In this document: positions 32,820 through 44,460 of the stretch, in pieces
Numbering within the stretch: position 1 is the stretch's first letter
Layout of the letters: the number at the start of each line of letters is the position of its first letter
Source: Odontocerum albicorne
Taxonomy: Eukaryota > Arthropoda > Insecta > Trichoptera > Odontoceridae
Assembly (NCBI GenBank): GCA_949825065.1
Contig: OX463859.1
Coordinates: 7,478,217 to 7,542,216, forward strand
DNA: 64,000 nt
Direction: 5' to 3'
Position numbers and translations under genes: made by a program
Notes under the pieces: model-generated
What the model saw: only the letters and a program-made list of their open reading frames with translations
What the model was told of the DNA's origin: nothing
Database searches by the model: none

Positions 32820-33183
32820 GTATCTCATAACAACCCTTTGTGGATCACCATGCTACTGTCCATCATTTGTGGTGACAACGGTCTTCTGGGTAGGCTACTT
32901 CAACTCTGCTCTCAACCCTCTAATCTACGCCTACTTCAACAGAGAATTCAGGGTCGCATTCAAGAAGACCCTGGAGTCATGTTGCAGAGCCATCCTTAAG
33001 AGCGACCCTGACAACAACGGAATCATCTTTGCTGGAAGGTCTTTTGGAAGACGAGAGCTGAACGTCCACTCAAACGCCAGCTCAGAGATCCACATGAACA
33101 ACTGTCTGAAGATATCTTCATATAATGATCAGCCCCCTGGCATGGCAAGAGAACATACAACTTTAGGTGAAAGTGTAACATAA
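32820..33183 (+). CDS. Octbeta2R: Octopamine beta receptor, last exon (TM7 and C-terminus)
   Basis: Follows acceptor CTCAG|G in phase 2 and completes the Trp of FFLW. It reads [16 protein letters not shown] (extracellular loop 3), [20 protein letters not shown] (TM7 with NPLIY) and [20 protein letters not shown] (helix 8 with palmitoylation-type Cys-Cys), then a 70-residue tail with [11 protein letters not shown] and the end TTLGESVT before [16 protein letters not shown] and FRxAFKKTL are universal in amine receptors. The SSEIHM tail motif matches, from memory, insect Octbeta2R. Phosphorylatable Ser/Thr clusters in the tail would suit arrestin control. No frame damage. The 3' UTR is not delimited; no convincing poly(A) signal lies in the first few hundred bases. 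Confidence 0.9.
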
Positions 33184-33652
33184 ACACAAAAAAAACTAAT
33201 TAATGATAAATTATGGTATACAGTTGTAGACTATCGAGGATCCATCAGCCTTGGATAATAGTTTTTAGAATCTTCTTGTTCAAATTCCATGTCTTGCACA
33301 TTTTTAGCACTTTACGATAAATGTATATCTATATGTTGTGTTTTTTAATTTTTGCTATCCTCAAGACATCTTCAAATCTCAATCAACTTTGCAACGTTCT
33401 TTTGGAAAGGGGAACCGTACAGTACAAATACATAACAATGCTTAAAACCTCCGTTTTGTGGATATAGAAAACATCTTCACTAGGCAAGGCTTGTGTTGAA
33501 GTAGCTTAATTCTTTACTCACAAATTCCATATACGAGTATTTATCTTAAATACGAAAACACTTAGCTGAAACAGTCATACGCTGCATTCACATCCTTACA
33601 CACATTTGAATCCCAAAGTTACCTACGGTCCAAAAGTCTCCGTCCTGAATAC
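33184..33652 (+). other. Probable 3' UTR or downstream sequence
   Basis: AT-rich, begins directly after the receptor stop. No ORF or repeat recognised. The start of a palindromic MITE bounds it. Confidence 0.4.
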
Positions 33653-34084
33653 GTTAGAGCGTGTATGGACAGATACCATGCTGGGCATGCCCACCGCATT
33701 GTCAGACAATATTATGGTTAATTAATAATGCATCTAACCTCATTGGTTTTTCAAATGGAGTGGATGGAATAAGATTAGTTCGTTATATTCTGAAATATTC
33801 AAAATTGAATGTCGCGCGATTATCAAGTTTCAAGAAATTATATGACGTTTGGATGCTCTCAAAGAATAATCTTCTCAGCATCTTAACGTCATTCAATTTT
33901 GCCGAGTCTTTTCCTTCTTTTTCACGATATTAATTTTTATAACATTTCAAAATATAACGAAACAACACGTCCTCTATCGGTTCTTGTTGACATACTGTCT
34001 AGGATAGAGGTATCAAATTTGAACTGTGATGTCTCTTGACCATTCGATGGGCGATGCTGGCCATCTGTCCAAACACACTCTAAC
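33653..34084. mobile_element. Palindromic MITE, copy 1 (432 bp)
   Basis: Ends GTTAGAGCGTGTATGGACAG and (inverted) GTTAGAGTGTGTTTGGACAG. Right arm ATATAACGAAACAACACGTC and GAGGTATCAAATTTGAACTG matches the copy at 36255. The left arm is partly replaced by unrelated sequence (about 33720-33900). No protein. Confidence 0.78.
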
Positions 34085-34544
34085 TTGTGGTATTATATTC
34101 ACTTTTGCAATCGTATATTCCCAACAACTACTACCAAATAATATCCAACAACTCGTCACATACTCGACATTCGCAATACGTATATCTTGCAACAATTTGA
34201 TTTCTTTCATTTAGCGCACATACGTGTGAATCTATTCTCTAGTTGGTTGAATGAGATTACCATATAGTAACTACATTGTATTGAATACAGAATCATCAAA
34301 TTGAAATTTTAATTTTCAAAGATTTTTTTGTTTTCCAAGGCTGTTTTGGAGACCTTATAAATCTTACTTTCAGGTCTGTTGATAAATTCCTTATTTAATT
34401 CAACACTTATTTAAATCATTCTTTCAGTGACAAAGAGTGCATTTTCTGTTTTTTTTTTTTTCAATTTCCTTTTTTTAACTAATGTTTCTTTTCACTTTCC
34501 TGTCAACTGTTGATGACCTTCCCAAAACATAGTTTTAAAGATAC
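34085..34544. other. AT-rich; SINE 2 tail traces near 34240
   Basis: 34240-34280 (AGTTGGTTGAATGAGATTAC CATATAG) resembles the SINE family 2 tail. Otherwise nothing. Confidence 0.4.
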
Positions 34545-34730
34545 GTGTTTTCTAGCCCGGGGTGTGCAAATTCGATTCCCGCGATATAACCTATTTTTTT
34601 TTAATAAAGGATTTCAATCTCGTTTTTGCTTAAGATCTCTATAACGTATTTCCGGTTGGTTGAAAGAGATTGCCATATGGAAATAACCCCGCCAGGTTGT
34701 ACTGTGTACAACGAAAGTTTAAGACAGTAA
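34545..34730 (+). mobile_element. tRNA-derived SINE (family 2)
   Basis: B-box-like GCAAATTCGATTCCCGCG, a T-run and AATAAAGGATTTCAATC, then tail GGTTGGTTGAAAGAGATTGC, CATATGGAAATAACC and CCAGGTTGTACTGTGTACAA. The same order is seen at 44035-44180 and 52640-52765. The A-box side is lost. Confidence 0.7.
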
Positions 34731-35344
34731 CTTTTGAAACTATTTACAAAATTTCTTTTATTCACAATTTTCGAGTATCTTTCTTTGATCTTATAGAATT
34801 ATTAATTTTTTTGTAAATTATAAAAAATATTATTTCCCCGTTGCAATATTTATCGTTTTTTTTTATGTTTTTCCAAGTGTATTATCTTTCACGCGCTACA
34901 ATTAAATTTTTAATTGAGAGATATTGCATTTAAGCATTTAATTTATCAGTTTATATCATCCAATATACAATAAAGTGTGAACAAATATAAATATTCAAAT
35001 TGCAATACGAACAATTCTAATTCAATTCATACAAGACAATTTAAAAACATTTTTTAAATTAAATTTTTCATAATTAATAAATCACAATTACTAAAGACAT
35101 TTAAATTATTACAGTGAACTAAGTTTATGAGTTATTTTGTGAATTAATTTTAGTTTTACTCTATTTTAATCTTACCACTCCAATTTTACCCCTTTATGTT
35201 ACATGTTTGCAGCAGAAATATTTCATTTTATGTTTTAAAAATTAAATAAATATACTAATTCAAAGTAAGCGTTACGTTGACATTTAAAGCTACAGTTGTG
35301 ACAGTGGAAACCAGAGTTGTGGAAGTATTGGTTGTGAAAGTTGC
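34731..35344. other. AT-rich; nothing recognised
   Basis: Very AT-rich spacer. Confidence 0.45.
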
Positions 35345-35530
35345 CACATGGCATTAATCTCACAAGGTTGTACTGTAGACAAAGAAAGTGTTTAACATGA
35401 TTCGGTTTGACGTTGCTTTAGCTGCCAGACATGACATGTTTAATATTAGTGGGTTCGAATCCCGAGTCAAAACGCCCTTGAGAAGAATCGCCTATCTAAA
35501 CGATTATATTTAAAATTGTCCTTTAAATAG
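35345..35530 (+). mobile_element. Composite tRNA-SINE (family 1) with LINE B tail
   Basis: Head CCACATGGCATTAATCTCAC, AAGGTTGTACTGTAGACAAA (like the SINE 2 tail); A-box GCTTTAGCTGCCAGACATG; B-box GTGGGTTCGAATCCCG (perfect); tail AAAACGCCCTTGAGAAGAAT, CTAAACG and AAATTGTCCTTT. Best copy of the family; the other is at 15655. Confidence 0.8.
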
Positions 35531-36254
35531 AATTGAAGAGTTAATACGTCATAAATTAGCCAAAAATTTAGCTCAAATATATAGGTCGCCTGTGCGCCGA
35601 TAACTGAGTGTTAAGGGTTAAAGAGCTAAGATATTATTAAACATTTTATTGAATAAATAACTCTCACAGACTTGCTCTTAAATACAGCATACACATCATA
35701 AATAAAATAATTTATTAATCATTTAATTTATTAATCATAAACTTCTAAAATATATCAACAGACCTGAGAGTAATATATAATTTACGAGGATATAAAAATT
35801 CAAATCATAGAATATAGAAACTAATAAAGTGTCAGTAAAATTACAACCAAATGAGCTTCCTGAAGTAAAACAGGGCAAAAATTTGCTCTACCCTATAAGA
35901 GTATAGTTTAAAGCGCTTTTTCATACCCAGGGTTGTAAAAATAAAACCTGCTTTTTATAGAGAATTATCATGAACAACCGTATTATTTTATTGAGTGTAG
36001 ACATCTCGTTTACGTCTGAGGGTCGTAATAAACCAACAATAATCACATATAGTAATATGGCCCTCTTGCTGAAGGAGATGGCATCAAAGTTCTTAGCAAC
36101 AAATAATATGCATATTAAAAGAAACCACATGTATGGGCCACATCTTTAAATGCAAAATTAATATTCGAAATATCTAAAAGTAACGTTTTTTAATTGTAAC
36201 ATATTGCAAATGTTTACTATGTTATTTAGATTCAAAGGCTTCCAGTCTAAACAA
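35531..36254. other. No gene recognised
   Basis: AT-rich. The 69-codon minus frame at 35921-36130 has no recognisable domain. Confidence 0.4.
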
Positions 36255-36554
36255 GTTAGAGCGTGTATGGGCAAATGCCAAGCCGGCCACGTCCATTGCA
36301 TGATCAAGGATGTCACAGTTAAAATTTGATTCCTCTACCCTCAGTAAGATGTCGTCAACTATATCCGATAGAAGACGTGTTGTTTTGCTATATTCTGAAA
36401 TATTTTTTTAACCATTCAAAATATAACGAAACAACATGTCTTTTGTCAGCTTTTGTTGACTTACGACTGAGGGTAGAGGTAACATATTTCAACTTACATC
36501 ACCTGTCCATCCGTAAGGGTGGCCGATAAGGTATCTGTTTATACACGCTCCAAC
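36255..36554. mobile_element. Palindromic MITE, copy 2 (300 bp)
   Basis: The whole element folds back. Ends GTTAGAGCGTGTATGGGCAA / GTTGGAGCGTGTATAAACAG; inner arms CCTCTACCCTCAGTAAG / CCTCTACCCTCAGTCGTAAG; core GACGTGTTGTTTTGCTATAT / GACATGTTGTTTCGTTATAT. About 150-bp arms and no protein. Confidence 0.88.
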
Positions 36555-36639
36555 ATTTTTTAAGGCTTTTAAACCTTAGTTGTAAATACGGCATTAAAAC
36601 AATATACTTCCACTTATGGTATAAACAAACTCTAAAAGT

Positions 36640-37110
36640 AATACTTTGGTAAGCTACCTTCATTTGAAGTCTTCGAAATATCGAAGATACCTAGGGAAAG
36701 GTCTTTTATATATCTGTGTCATACCAGTATTGACATATTGACTTGAAACGACAACATTCACCAAGTAAACAAAGCGTAAGCTCAATGTTACATAGAGGAC
36801 CATAGAAGTATGCTAAATATATCATCATGGAACCGGAAGATGAATTTATAATTAGACAGTAGACTAAAATGTTAAGAGATTTGCCATCCAGAAGTAGAAC
36901 TAAACAGGGTGTATTGCCAAGTGTACCGGTTAATATGTGAATCCTGAAAGTGCTGAAGTGCGACTAAAGACAGGGAAATGAAGTGTAAAAAGACATTAAG
37001 TAGTATGGTTGGGTGACATCAGAGAAGTAGCTGGGAGTAAATGGAAGCAATGTTCACATGGTAGGAACGAGATGAAGAGGAAAGGGGTGATATATATCCA
37101 ATGATGATGT
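36640..37110 (+). pseudogene. LINE ORF2 C-terminal remnant (fifth family)
   Basis: Fragments in several frames: HRSMLNISSWN near 36800, and DIREVAGSKWKQCSHGRNEM with KRKG near 37020-37080. They correspond to the QRxMERxMLxISLRDxIxN and DDIxRVAGxxWxxxAxDRxxW blocks of insect LINEs. Heavily decayed. Confidence 0.5.
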
Positions 37111-39811
37111 ACAGTAAAGTAGCGAACCATGGATCTTAGAATATCAAATATTTTCTTGAGGGACAGAAAAAAAACAAATAAGTAAAGAGACCAATCAGGG
37201 TTATATGTGTGGCAGAAAAAACAGCACAACTAAAATAGAACTCGACACGTCGTGTTATGTGACGAGATGATGGGACCAGAAAATTCTCAACTAGCAATCG
37301 AGAATTGAAAACAAAATAACATGTTTAAGTAGACCAAAGACACGATTGTCAAATGAAATTAGTAAAACTGTTTCGCTATTCATTAGCATTGGCGAATTTA
37401 TAATTTGATAACTTCATTGTATGTCAAAGCAGATGTCTCTAATTTAATATTTAAAAAATATATAAAGCCATCAAATTGATTTTTATGAAAAAATAAGTTC
37501 CATGAACTGAAAATCTTGAGCGTTATAAAAACCCCTTATAAGAAACCTTTTGTGTAGGATATGGCCTATCAAAGAAACAAAAAGGAGACATACGAGTATG
37601 TCCAACACTGGGATAATAGTATCATAAACGACACTTTTATTTAGTTTCTGTAATCTGTGATGACATATATGGTAAACTGAGGGACTATTTTATGACTGAG
37701 ATTTAATATGAAAAAGAATAAAATTGTATCGAGCTGTGCTTTTTGAAAATTGAAAAAAAAAAGGTATTGTAAATAAATTTTGAATATTAATCATTCACTT
37801 GCTAAATGGGGTAAGTCATTTTTCAATGCATGAGTTATACATCATATACTGCAAAGTGTCTTGATTCGATTTTCAAGGATCGATTCTTTGTAAGATTTTC
37901 AATCTATTTTTCCCACCACAATTTTAATTAATAAGAACATCGTAATTCAACAATTTTTCAAATCAACCCTTGACTTATAAACTCCATTTTGCATTTGAAG
38001 GGATTTCATTGTCACGAAAATAAATCATTATAAACATATATCACTTCTAAATTACATGCATTTTCTCCTTTGATGCGAAACTGTTCTTTTTTTTCAGGAA
38101 AAAAACTTATGTATACTTTTTTTCTAGAAAATATTTACTCTAGTCATCACATCTCTTTACACGTTCAGTGCTGAAAACTTTTGCTGGGTGCTGAAAATGT
38201 ACATCACCATTCATTCTATTCGAATTTATTTGGGTAAATTTAAAAACAAGGGAACCCAGAGTAGCCTACCGATATTGATAGGATATTTCACAATTAATTA
38301 TACCTGTTGTCAGATTTTTTTAAATACGCGTATATTTTTTTGCAACGACATGATTAGAAAAAAAATGATTTTAAACAGTGTGCTGATTAAGCCATTGACC
38401 GATATGAAATTAGCATTAATTATTATAATTTAACAATCTTACAAGTGACATTCTTGTTGCAAAAATGTAAACTAACTGATGGTTCAAAGACAACGCATTT
38501 CAAAATTTTGCAGTATTATTTTGAAAATCCGAAAATGGTTTTCATTAGTGTCCATAGATGGCTCGCGGTATTATATTAGTGTTATATTTTAAATGAATAC
38601 AAACAATTGGGCTTTTTGATTAAAAGGTTGAATAAATTTTTTTTAAAAATACATCTTTCAAGAAGCTGTTCCTTAATGAATGATCAAACAGTTAACATTG
38701 TATGCTTTACAGTCTTGCAGGTTTATTGCAATGTGGCAATTTCTTCTAGATTAGAAAGGCGTTTAATCAAGCTTTAAGTGAAAACTTGGCTACGAGATTT
38801 TTGAAATTTTCCACATTTTAGTCTTTTTATTCCTGTGTATGATTATTTCGAGTTTATTATACATTTGAGGGCAACCGTATAGCCCATTCTCAGGAGACAT
38901 TAACATTCAGTGTTTGCGCGCGGATGATAATTTGTGCATAATGAAGACGGAATATGCGATTAACCTGAAATGTATGATAATCTACTCAAAATATATAATA
39001 CACAGTGAGAAATATTTAAAAAAATATCAAGATCAACTACAACTGAAAAAATCTATTTTTTTAGATCTATTTTCTTTTATATTTCGGGGCCGCTCTGAAA
39101 TTTATAACACAATTAACATAGTACTAATTCCTTAGAATTTAACTTTCATTTTTTTTATAAAATTCTGTTGATTCATTAATGTTTTCAAAAAAAATTTTCA
39201 GTGCATGGTTCAAACAAAGGAAACAATATTTTAATGTTTTTTTATTATAAGCATGTATGAACAATATTATTTGACTTTGTGACAGTCTTGAATTAAAGGT
39301 ATTAAATCATTTATTTCGAAATGAATATTTGTTTCCATTTCTTATTGTAATTATTATGGTTAATTTAATCTTAAGCTGACTTAGTGATCCCGAATTAAAT
39401 TTGTAAGACAATACGTTTTCGTGTACAAAATAAAAAAAAATAAAAAATGTGAATTCAAGATTAATTATATTCTCAGGGTTTTAAAGGGTGTGTTGATAAA
39501 AATGTTGAAATGAAAAAAAAACTCTATGTTATTAAAGTAAACCCTTTCACCATTTTGCGTTACACAGATTGTAAATATTACAATAGAATTATAAAAAAAA
39601 TCTTACATACAATACAATTGTAACATTAAATACTATAAAATAGGTGGTGTTATCATTACCTGATAAATTATCTTCTATATAAATAAATAAGTCAAAATAT
39701 TAATTTTTGTGTCTATAATAATATACTAATATAGCTATTTTTTTGGTAAATGAACATGATTTTTGAATGATTGGTCATTTTAACTTTGTCACTTTTTTTT
39801 TTTTTTTTTTT
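37111..39811. other. No gene; AT-rich, 2.7 kb
   Basis: No recognisable coding or repeat structure. The 81-codon frame at 38188-38433 and the 73-codon frame at 38914-39135 have no domain I recognise. Confidence 0.45.
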
Positions 39812-39819
39812 CTTAATAT

Positions 39820-40418
39820 CAGGGGTACCCAACCGTCGGTCGCGATCTACCAACCGATCGCTTCTGCTTTTTAGTAGATCTTTACATAGAAGAAATTTTA
39901 ACTAAAATCTCAACAATATGATGTGCGAATCATAAATAATTAGAGTTGGAAATGGTCGAAGTTCAAAACGATTTATATTTAAAACATGAAGATAGTGTTT
40001 AGAAATATACAAGAGAAAAGTATCCAATTTTGACAAATGTAGTAAAAATTATATCTTGTTTTGACTCTACGTATTTGGCGAAATCCGCATTTTCCAAAAC
40101 GGACATTTTAAAAGCAGAAATAAGAAATTATTTAAATGATGAACACCTTACTTGGGGTTTAAGATAATATCTTTTGTTTTATAATTCCAACTTTGCCAAA
40201 ATTGGACAATACCAAAGAATATGCTTTTTACTTACACTAGCATTTATTGTGTCTTTTTTTCTTCATCATATAATTAATTTGTAAATTTAAAACTGAGTGT
40301 TTTTTTGTTCATAATAAATATATCATTATATTTTTTTCAAAAATCCTGTATACTAGTAAATCGCAACGTCGCCTATAAAAAATGTAGATCACGTGTCCAA
40401 AAAGGTTGGACAGCCCTG
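39820..40418 (+). mobile_element. hAT element relic, 599 bp, with TIRs and 8-bp target duplication
   Basis: Left end CAGGGGTACCCAACC, right end (inverted) CAGGGCTGTCCAACC. Flanks CTTAATAT and CTTTATAC agree at 6 of 8 positions, as expected for an aged 8-bp hAT duplication. GATCTAC near both ends extends the inverted repeat. Confidence 0.85.
39994..40167 (+). pseudogene. hAT transposase C-terminal (hATC) remnant
   Basis: Reads REKYPILTNVVKIISCF, DSTYLAKSAFSKTDILKAEI, RNYLNDEHLTWGLR, stop. The F(G)STYLCExxFSxxxxxKxxxRxxLxDEHLxxxLR pattern is the dimerisation domain at the C-terminus of hAT transposases. The catalytic part is missing from the 599-bp element, so it is an internally deleted derivative. 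Confidence 0.85.
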
Positions 40419-40429
40419 CTTTATACTGT

Positions 40430-42019
40430 ATACAATTATCGTTTCCATTTATTGTATCTTTATGTAGCTATTTAATTTTTTTAGAAGTATTTTACCATCG
40501 TATTTTTGTTATTTCTACTATATTAATCTACCTACCCATCTAAAACACTCTTTTTTTTTCAAAGACAAATCTTTATATATAATACAAAAGTTAGAAAAAT
40601 ATATATTCATGCAAATATAATCAATCCTTCAATATATTTGTCTTTTTTCTTCTGATCGTTTTATTTTTTTCAGATTAAGTCCTTTTAGTATTTGTGTGTC
40701 TTATCCTTTCTAAATTTCAACAACTTACACGGCAACTTCTATATTTTTTCTATTGAATTTCGAAAGAGTCCGATGGAAAAGAGATTTAAACAATATGTCA
40801 CTCAAAGCCGTGAATACCTTTGTCTACCTGGTTCTTATTTTATGTAACGCAAACTCGTATTTTTTCATAAAGTGAACATTTAAATTGATCTTAAAAAAAT
40901 AATCTTAAAAAACTTTCATTTTGTTGTATAAAATAACAAAAAATACTGAAATCGAAATTTAACGAAATGGAATGTGTTTTCACTGTGTTGTCAGGAAATA
41001 TCTTGTCAGAAAATAGCTGAACATGACAAGATGTTATAAAACACTTAAATTAAAAATTGATCGTTTATTTGCCTTTAATTTAAATAAATCTATTCTCCCA
41101 ATTTCCTGTTTTTTTTTTTAATTTTCATTTATTTATTTTTGCAATTCATATACCAATTCAGAAAAATATAAAGAACATATCTTTCAAGTATGAAAAAAGC
41201 ATAAATAAATGATAAATATTTTTGGTGACCAATAATTATATATTTATTATTTTTAAATTATAACAAAAAAAAAAAGGATTTACACAACAAAAGAATATAC
41301 CCTGCACCTCTGTTATAGTATATGGCGAAAAAAAACTAGTAGGGTACAGTGGTGAGGGCATTTATTGAATGATTTTTATTTATTTTATTGTTCAGTTATT
41401 TATATTTATTTTTATTATTATGCTGTCAATTGTGTATTCATCTTTTATTTTATAATTTATTATATTCTTTTGTAAATCTGAATGATCATCATCAGAAGAC
41501 GTATTTATCAATTTTCTTTCCTTTACATGAATAACTTAGTTTATTATTAAATATCGAAAATAATTTAAAATGTATATAAAAATATTAATATTGTATATGT
41601 AAATAATATAAAAATATAAGAAGTATTAAAAAGGTGAGATTAATATCTGAATTAAATATGAACGGGTATTTTTGTGTATCAAAATTGTACTGATTATTTC
41701 TAGTCAATTGATAATCTGCATGATAATCATGTTATTTTTTAATTATTAAATAATTTATTAATAATTAATTAAATAAATTTAAAGTAAATGTGAGAGTATA
41801 TGTATATTAAATAAGTTAAATTTAGATTATTTGTCGTTTTAATGTAATCAAGATCATTTTAAAATAAGAGTGTTGACCGAATAATTTGTATACTTAAAAT
41901 ATATTTTAATTTTAAACTATGGGTTTTATATCAATAGATTTTATTTTAATTTATTTTTTATATCTTCATCGCAGCATTTAAAAAAAAGTTAAACTGACTG
42001 CGCTTAATATATGCTAGCA
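40430..42019. other. No gene; very AT-rich
   Basis: 1.6 kb of AT-rich DNA; nothing recognised. Confidence 0.5.
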
Positions 42020-42095
42020 AAAGTAAAATAAACAGTAAAATATAGTCCCGTTTAGAGAGCAGACTCTTTTCAAAAGCACTCAATTATAAAAAAGG
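42020..42095 (-). mobile_element. LINE B / SINE 3' tail fragment
   Basis: Minus strand GAGTGCTTTTGAAAAGAGTC, TGCTCTCTAAACGGGAC, matching family B tails. Confidence 0.6.
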
Positions 42096-42118
42096 TAAAT
42101 GTGGTAAAATTTAGTAGC

Positions 42119-42322
42119 ATATTGACCCGACTATAAGGCGACCCTGATTATAAGGCGATCCCTATTTTTTTAACTGCTTTTTGGAGAAAACAACGTTTCC
42201 CTCACCATTATAATATTATGAAAAATAAAAGTCGAATATAAAGCGACCCTCCCCCTCCCCCTATTTACGTGACGCCTTTTTAAATTAAAAAAAACTCGCC
42301 TTATAGTCGGGCTAATACGGTA
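42119..42322. mobile_element. MITE, about 204 bp
   Basis: Left end ATATTGACCCGACTATAAGG and right end (inverted) CCGTATTAGCCCGACTATAA GG; subterminal GGCGACCC repeats (GATTATAAGGCGATCC). No protein. Superfamily not assigned. Confidence 0.7.
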
Positions 42323-42329
42323 TTACAAA

Positions 42330-43030
42330 TATATAATAGAAAAAGGAATGAGGAGATACGGAAAGAATGTGAATTGAAAGAAGATGCAGTGTTTATGATG
42401 AAAGGAGCATTGAGATGGTTCGGTCATGATTAAAGAATGAATGATAAAAGATTTATAAAAATCATGTATAAGACTAGTGCAGAATACACGAGAAGTTTGG
42501 GAAAATAAAGAAAAAACGTGGCTCGAGCAAAGTTATCAAATTCTGAAAGAAGGTAGAATGAAAACGCTTTATTTTAGGAAACAATTCATTCCAAGGTATA
42601 TAGAATCAAGTGGAAATTTGTTCTCTTTGCGATGATGACGTTGTAAAAATAATTAAATATTATATTTTTTTATTGATTCAATCATATAATCATGCCATGT
42701 CCCTTCAGGGGGTTGGCAGAGAAGATAGATTTCCAAGCATTTCTATACTCGTACACAAATTTCGCCTCCGCCACATCCACACATTTTGTCATACACGATC
42801 ATCTGTTTCTCATATTGTTACTACCTTTACCTCAGATGAAATTTCTCTAACTATATCGTGCAAGGAATATATTGTTTGAACAAGGAATGATATTACATAT
42901 AAAGTCAGAGAAATTCTAAGAGTTATATGAGAACATATATGTATGTAAAAAAAGCAAAGAATGTGTGTTGGAATAAGAAAGTTTGGCGCTCTGTCCTCTT
43001 TGCGTACCCTAACAGGGAAATAACGTGATG
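42330..43030 (+). pseudogene. LINE family C, ORF2 C-terminal remnant, interrupted
   Basis: RRNEEIRKECELKEDAVFMM, KGALRWFGHD, stop, RMNDKRFIKIMYKTSAEYTR at 42335-42500, and the last block MCVGIRKFGALSSLRTL at 42960-43010. Between them (about 42615-42940) lies unrelated sequence, probably an insertion; its open frame at 42610-42879 has no recognised domain. Confidence 0.7.
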
Positions 43031-43789
43031 GTACGTATCTCCTTCCACTCTCATTATTATTAAATTTGTTTTCTTTAGCTATAATAATGATGATAATGTA
43101 ATGGTGTAATGGTGATAATGATGATCAGAATGGAAATTCAGATATTCCCAACCTTTTTTTTTTTTGAATAAAAACTTATCTTACCCAATTCAAAGTTGAC
43201 ACTCTACTTTTAGAAACGATCTTAACTGACTAGTCATGATAAATAAATGTATTAGGGTCACTAGAATTGTAAAAATACTCGTAAAATAATTGTACTGAGA
43301 AAATAAATACATTTTAGTGTAGTCCAAACGTAGTTGTAATCATTGTGATAATCCATAAATATTTTATGTAATTTGTTAGTTGCTTATCATATATATTATA
43401 TTTCCATTAAATTGAATAATTAAGCGATATTTTATTGAATAAGTTATTTAAAAATAGGCTCACATCTTTAATAAGTTTATTTAATTCGACATTAATTTAA
43501 TCATTGCTCAGATATATTATTATTTTTAATAAATATGAAGATTAATAAATAAAAAATCCCACAATTTTAACATATTAAAAATGTATCGAAAAATAAATTT
43601 TATTTTTTAGGACCTTTAATATCTTAATCTTTTGCAAACTGAATTTCAAAAATGTTCCGGAACGGGTTACAAAGCCAGCTCAAAATAATTGTATATTTGC
43701 AAGAAAAGTTTCCGTTTATTTCTTCATTAAATAATTAATATTGAAGTATTTTCACAAAAAATATAATACTACTATCTCGTTGTATACAG
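43031..43789. other. No gene recognised
   Basis: AT-rich; nothing identified. Confidence 0.4.
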
Positions 43790-44185
43790 TACAACCAATA
43801 AATTGGCATAAGCCCACTTGGTTGTAACACTTGGCTGTCTTCCAACCAAGACAATATTTTAAAACGACTTAAGTGAAAACCAGATAGGAATGTTTTTTTT
43901 TTTTTAAACTTAGTTTAAACGGGAATCACACTCAAAACCCGGATTGAAATACAAGCGTCTTACCAACTAAGCCACAGAGTTCATCAAAAATATATATTTT
44001 AATAGTCTTTTTTTTTACCCTTCACCCTTATTTCAACCCGGATATTGTGGGTTCAATTCGATTTTTTTAAAGAATTTTAGTCTGCTTTTCACTTGAGGTC
44101 TATTAAACAAATTTCTGCTTGGTTTTAAAAGATTGTCATATAGAAATAAACGCGCCAGATTACACTAAATACAACAAACAGCGTT
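43790..44185. mobile_element. Two SINE family 2 copies, head-to-head
   Basis: Minus copy (about 43985 to 43790): CTGTGGCTTAGTTGGTAAGA (A-box), TCCGGGTTTTGAGTG TGATTCCCG (B-box region), A-run, tail with CAAGTGG and ATTGGTTGTACTGTATACAA. Plus copy (about 44030-44185): CCCGGATATTGTGGGTTCAA, T-run, TTCTGCTTGGTTTTAAAAGA and CATATAGAAATAA. Together a roughly 400-bp palindrome. Confidence 0.7.
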
Positions 44186-44339
44186 GTAGAATTCTACCGT
44201 CACATATATTTTATTTTAATGTATGATATACCCCCGTTCCGAAACAAAAATCTAAAAAAATCATTGCTTTTGCAAATATGTTTTGAGGTTTTTACTGTTA
44301 TTCGTATTAGTTGTATAAGGTTCTTCTGAGTGTTATTCC
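44186..44339. other. Spacer
   Basis: AT-rich spacer. Confidence 0.35.
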
Positions 44340-44460
44340 ACGTTATGCCAACGTTTCGAAAACGTTACAGTTTTCATATTCAGGGCTTGTTTGTAGTTGA
44401 ACGAAAATTTGTCGATGAAAACTGCAATATTTTCGTAACGTAGGCATTATAATCCAAACT
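44340..44460. mobile_element. Penelope-like foldback, second family
   Basis: Minus copy: CCTGAATATGAAAACTGTAA, CGTTTTCGAAACGTTGG, CATAACGTGGAATAACA. Partial plus copy: GATGAAAACTGCAATATTTT, CGTAACGTAGGCAT. The CCTGAA...GAAACGTTGG motif is frequent in Penelope-like element ends. Confidence 0.6.

Noticed and set aside
35345..35530. Functional tRNA gene
   Set aside because: A- and B-boxes are present but acceptor and anticodon stems do not pair, and the unit continues into a LINE tail; it is a SINE.
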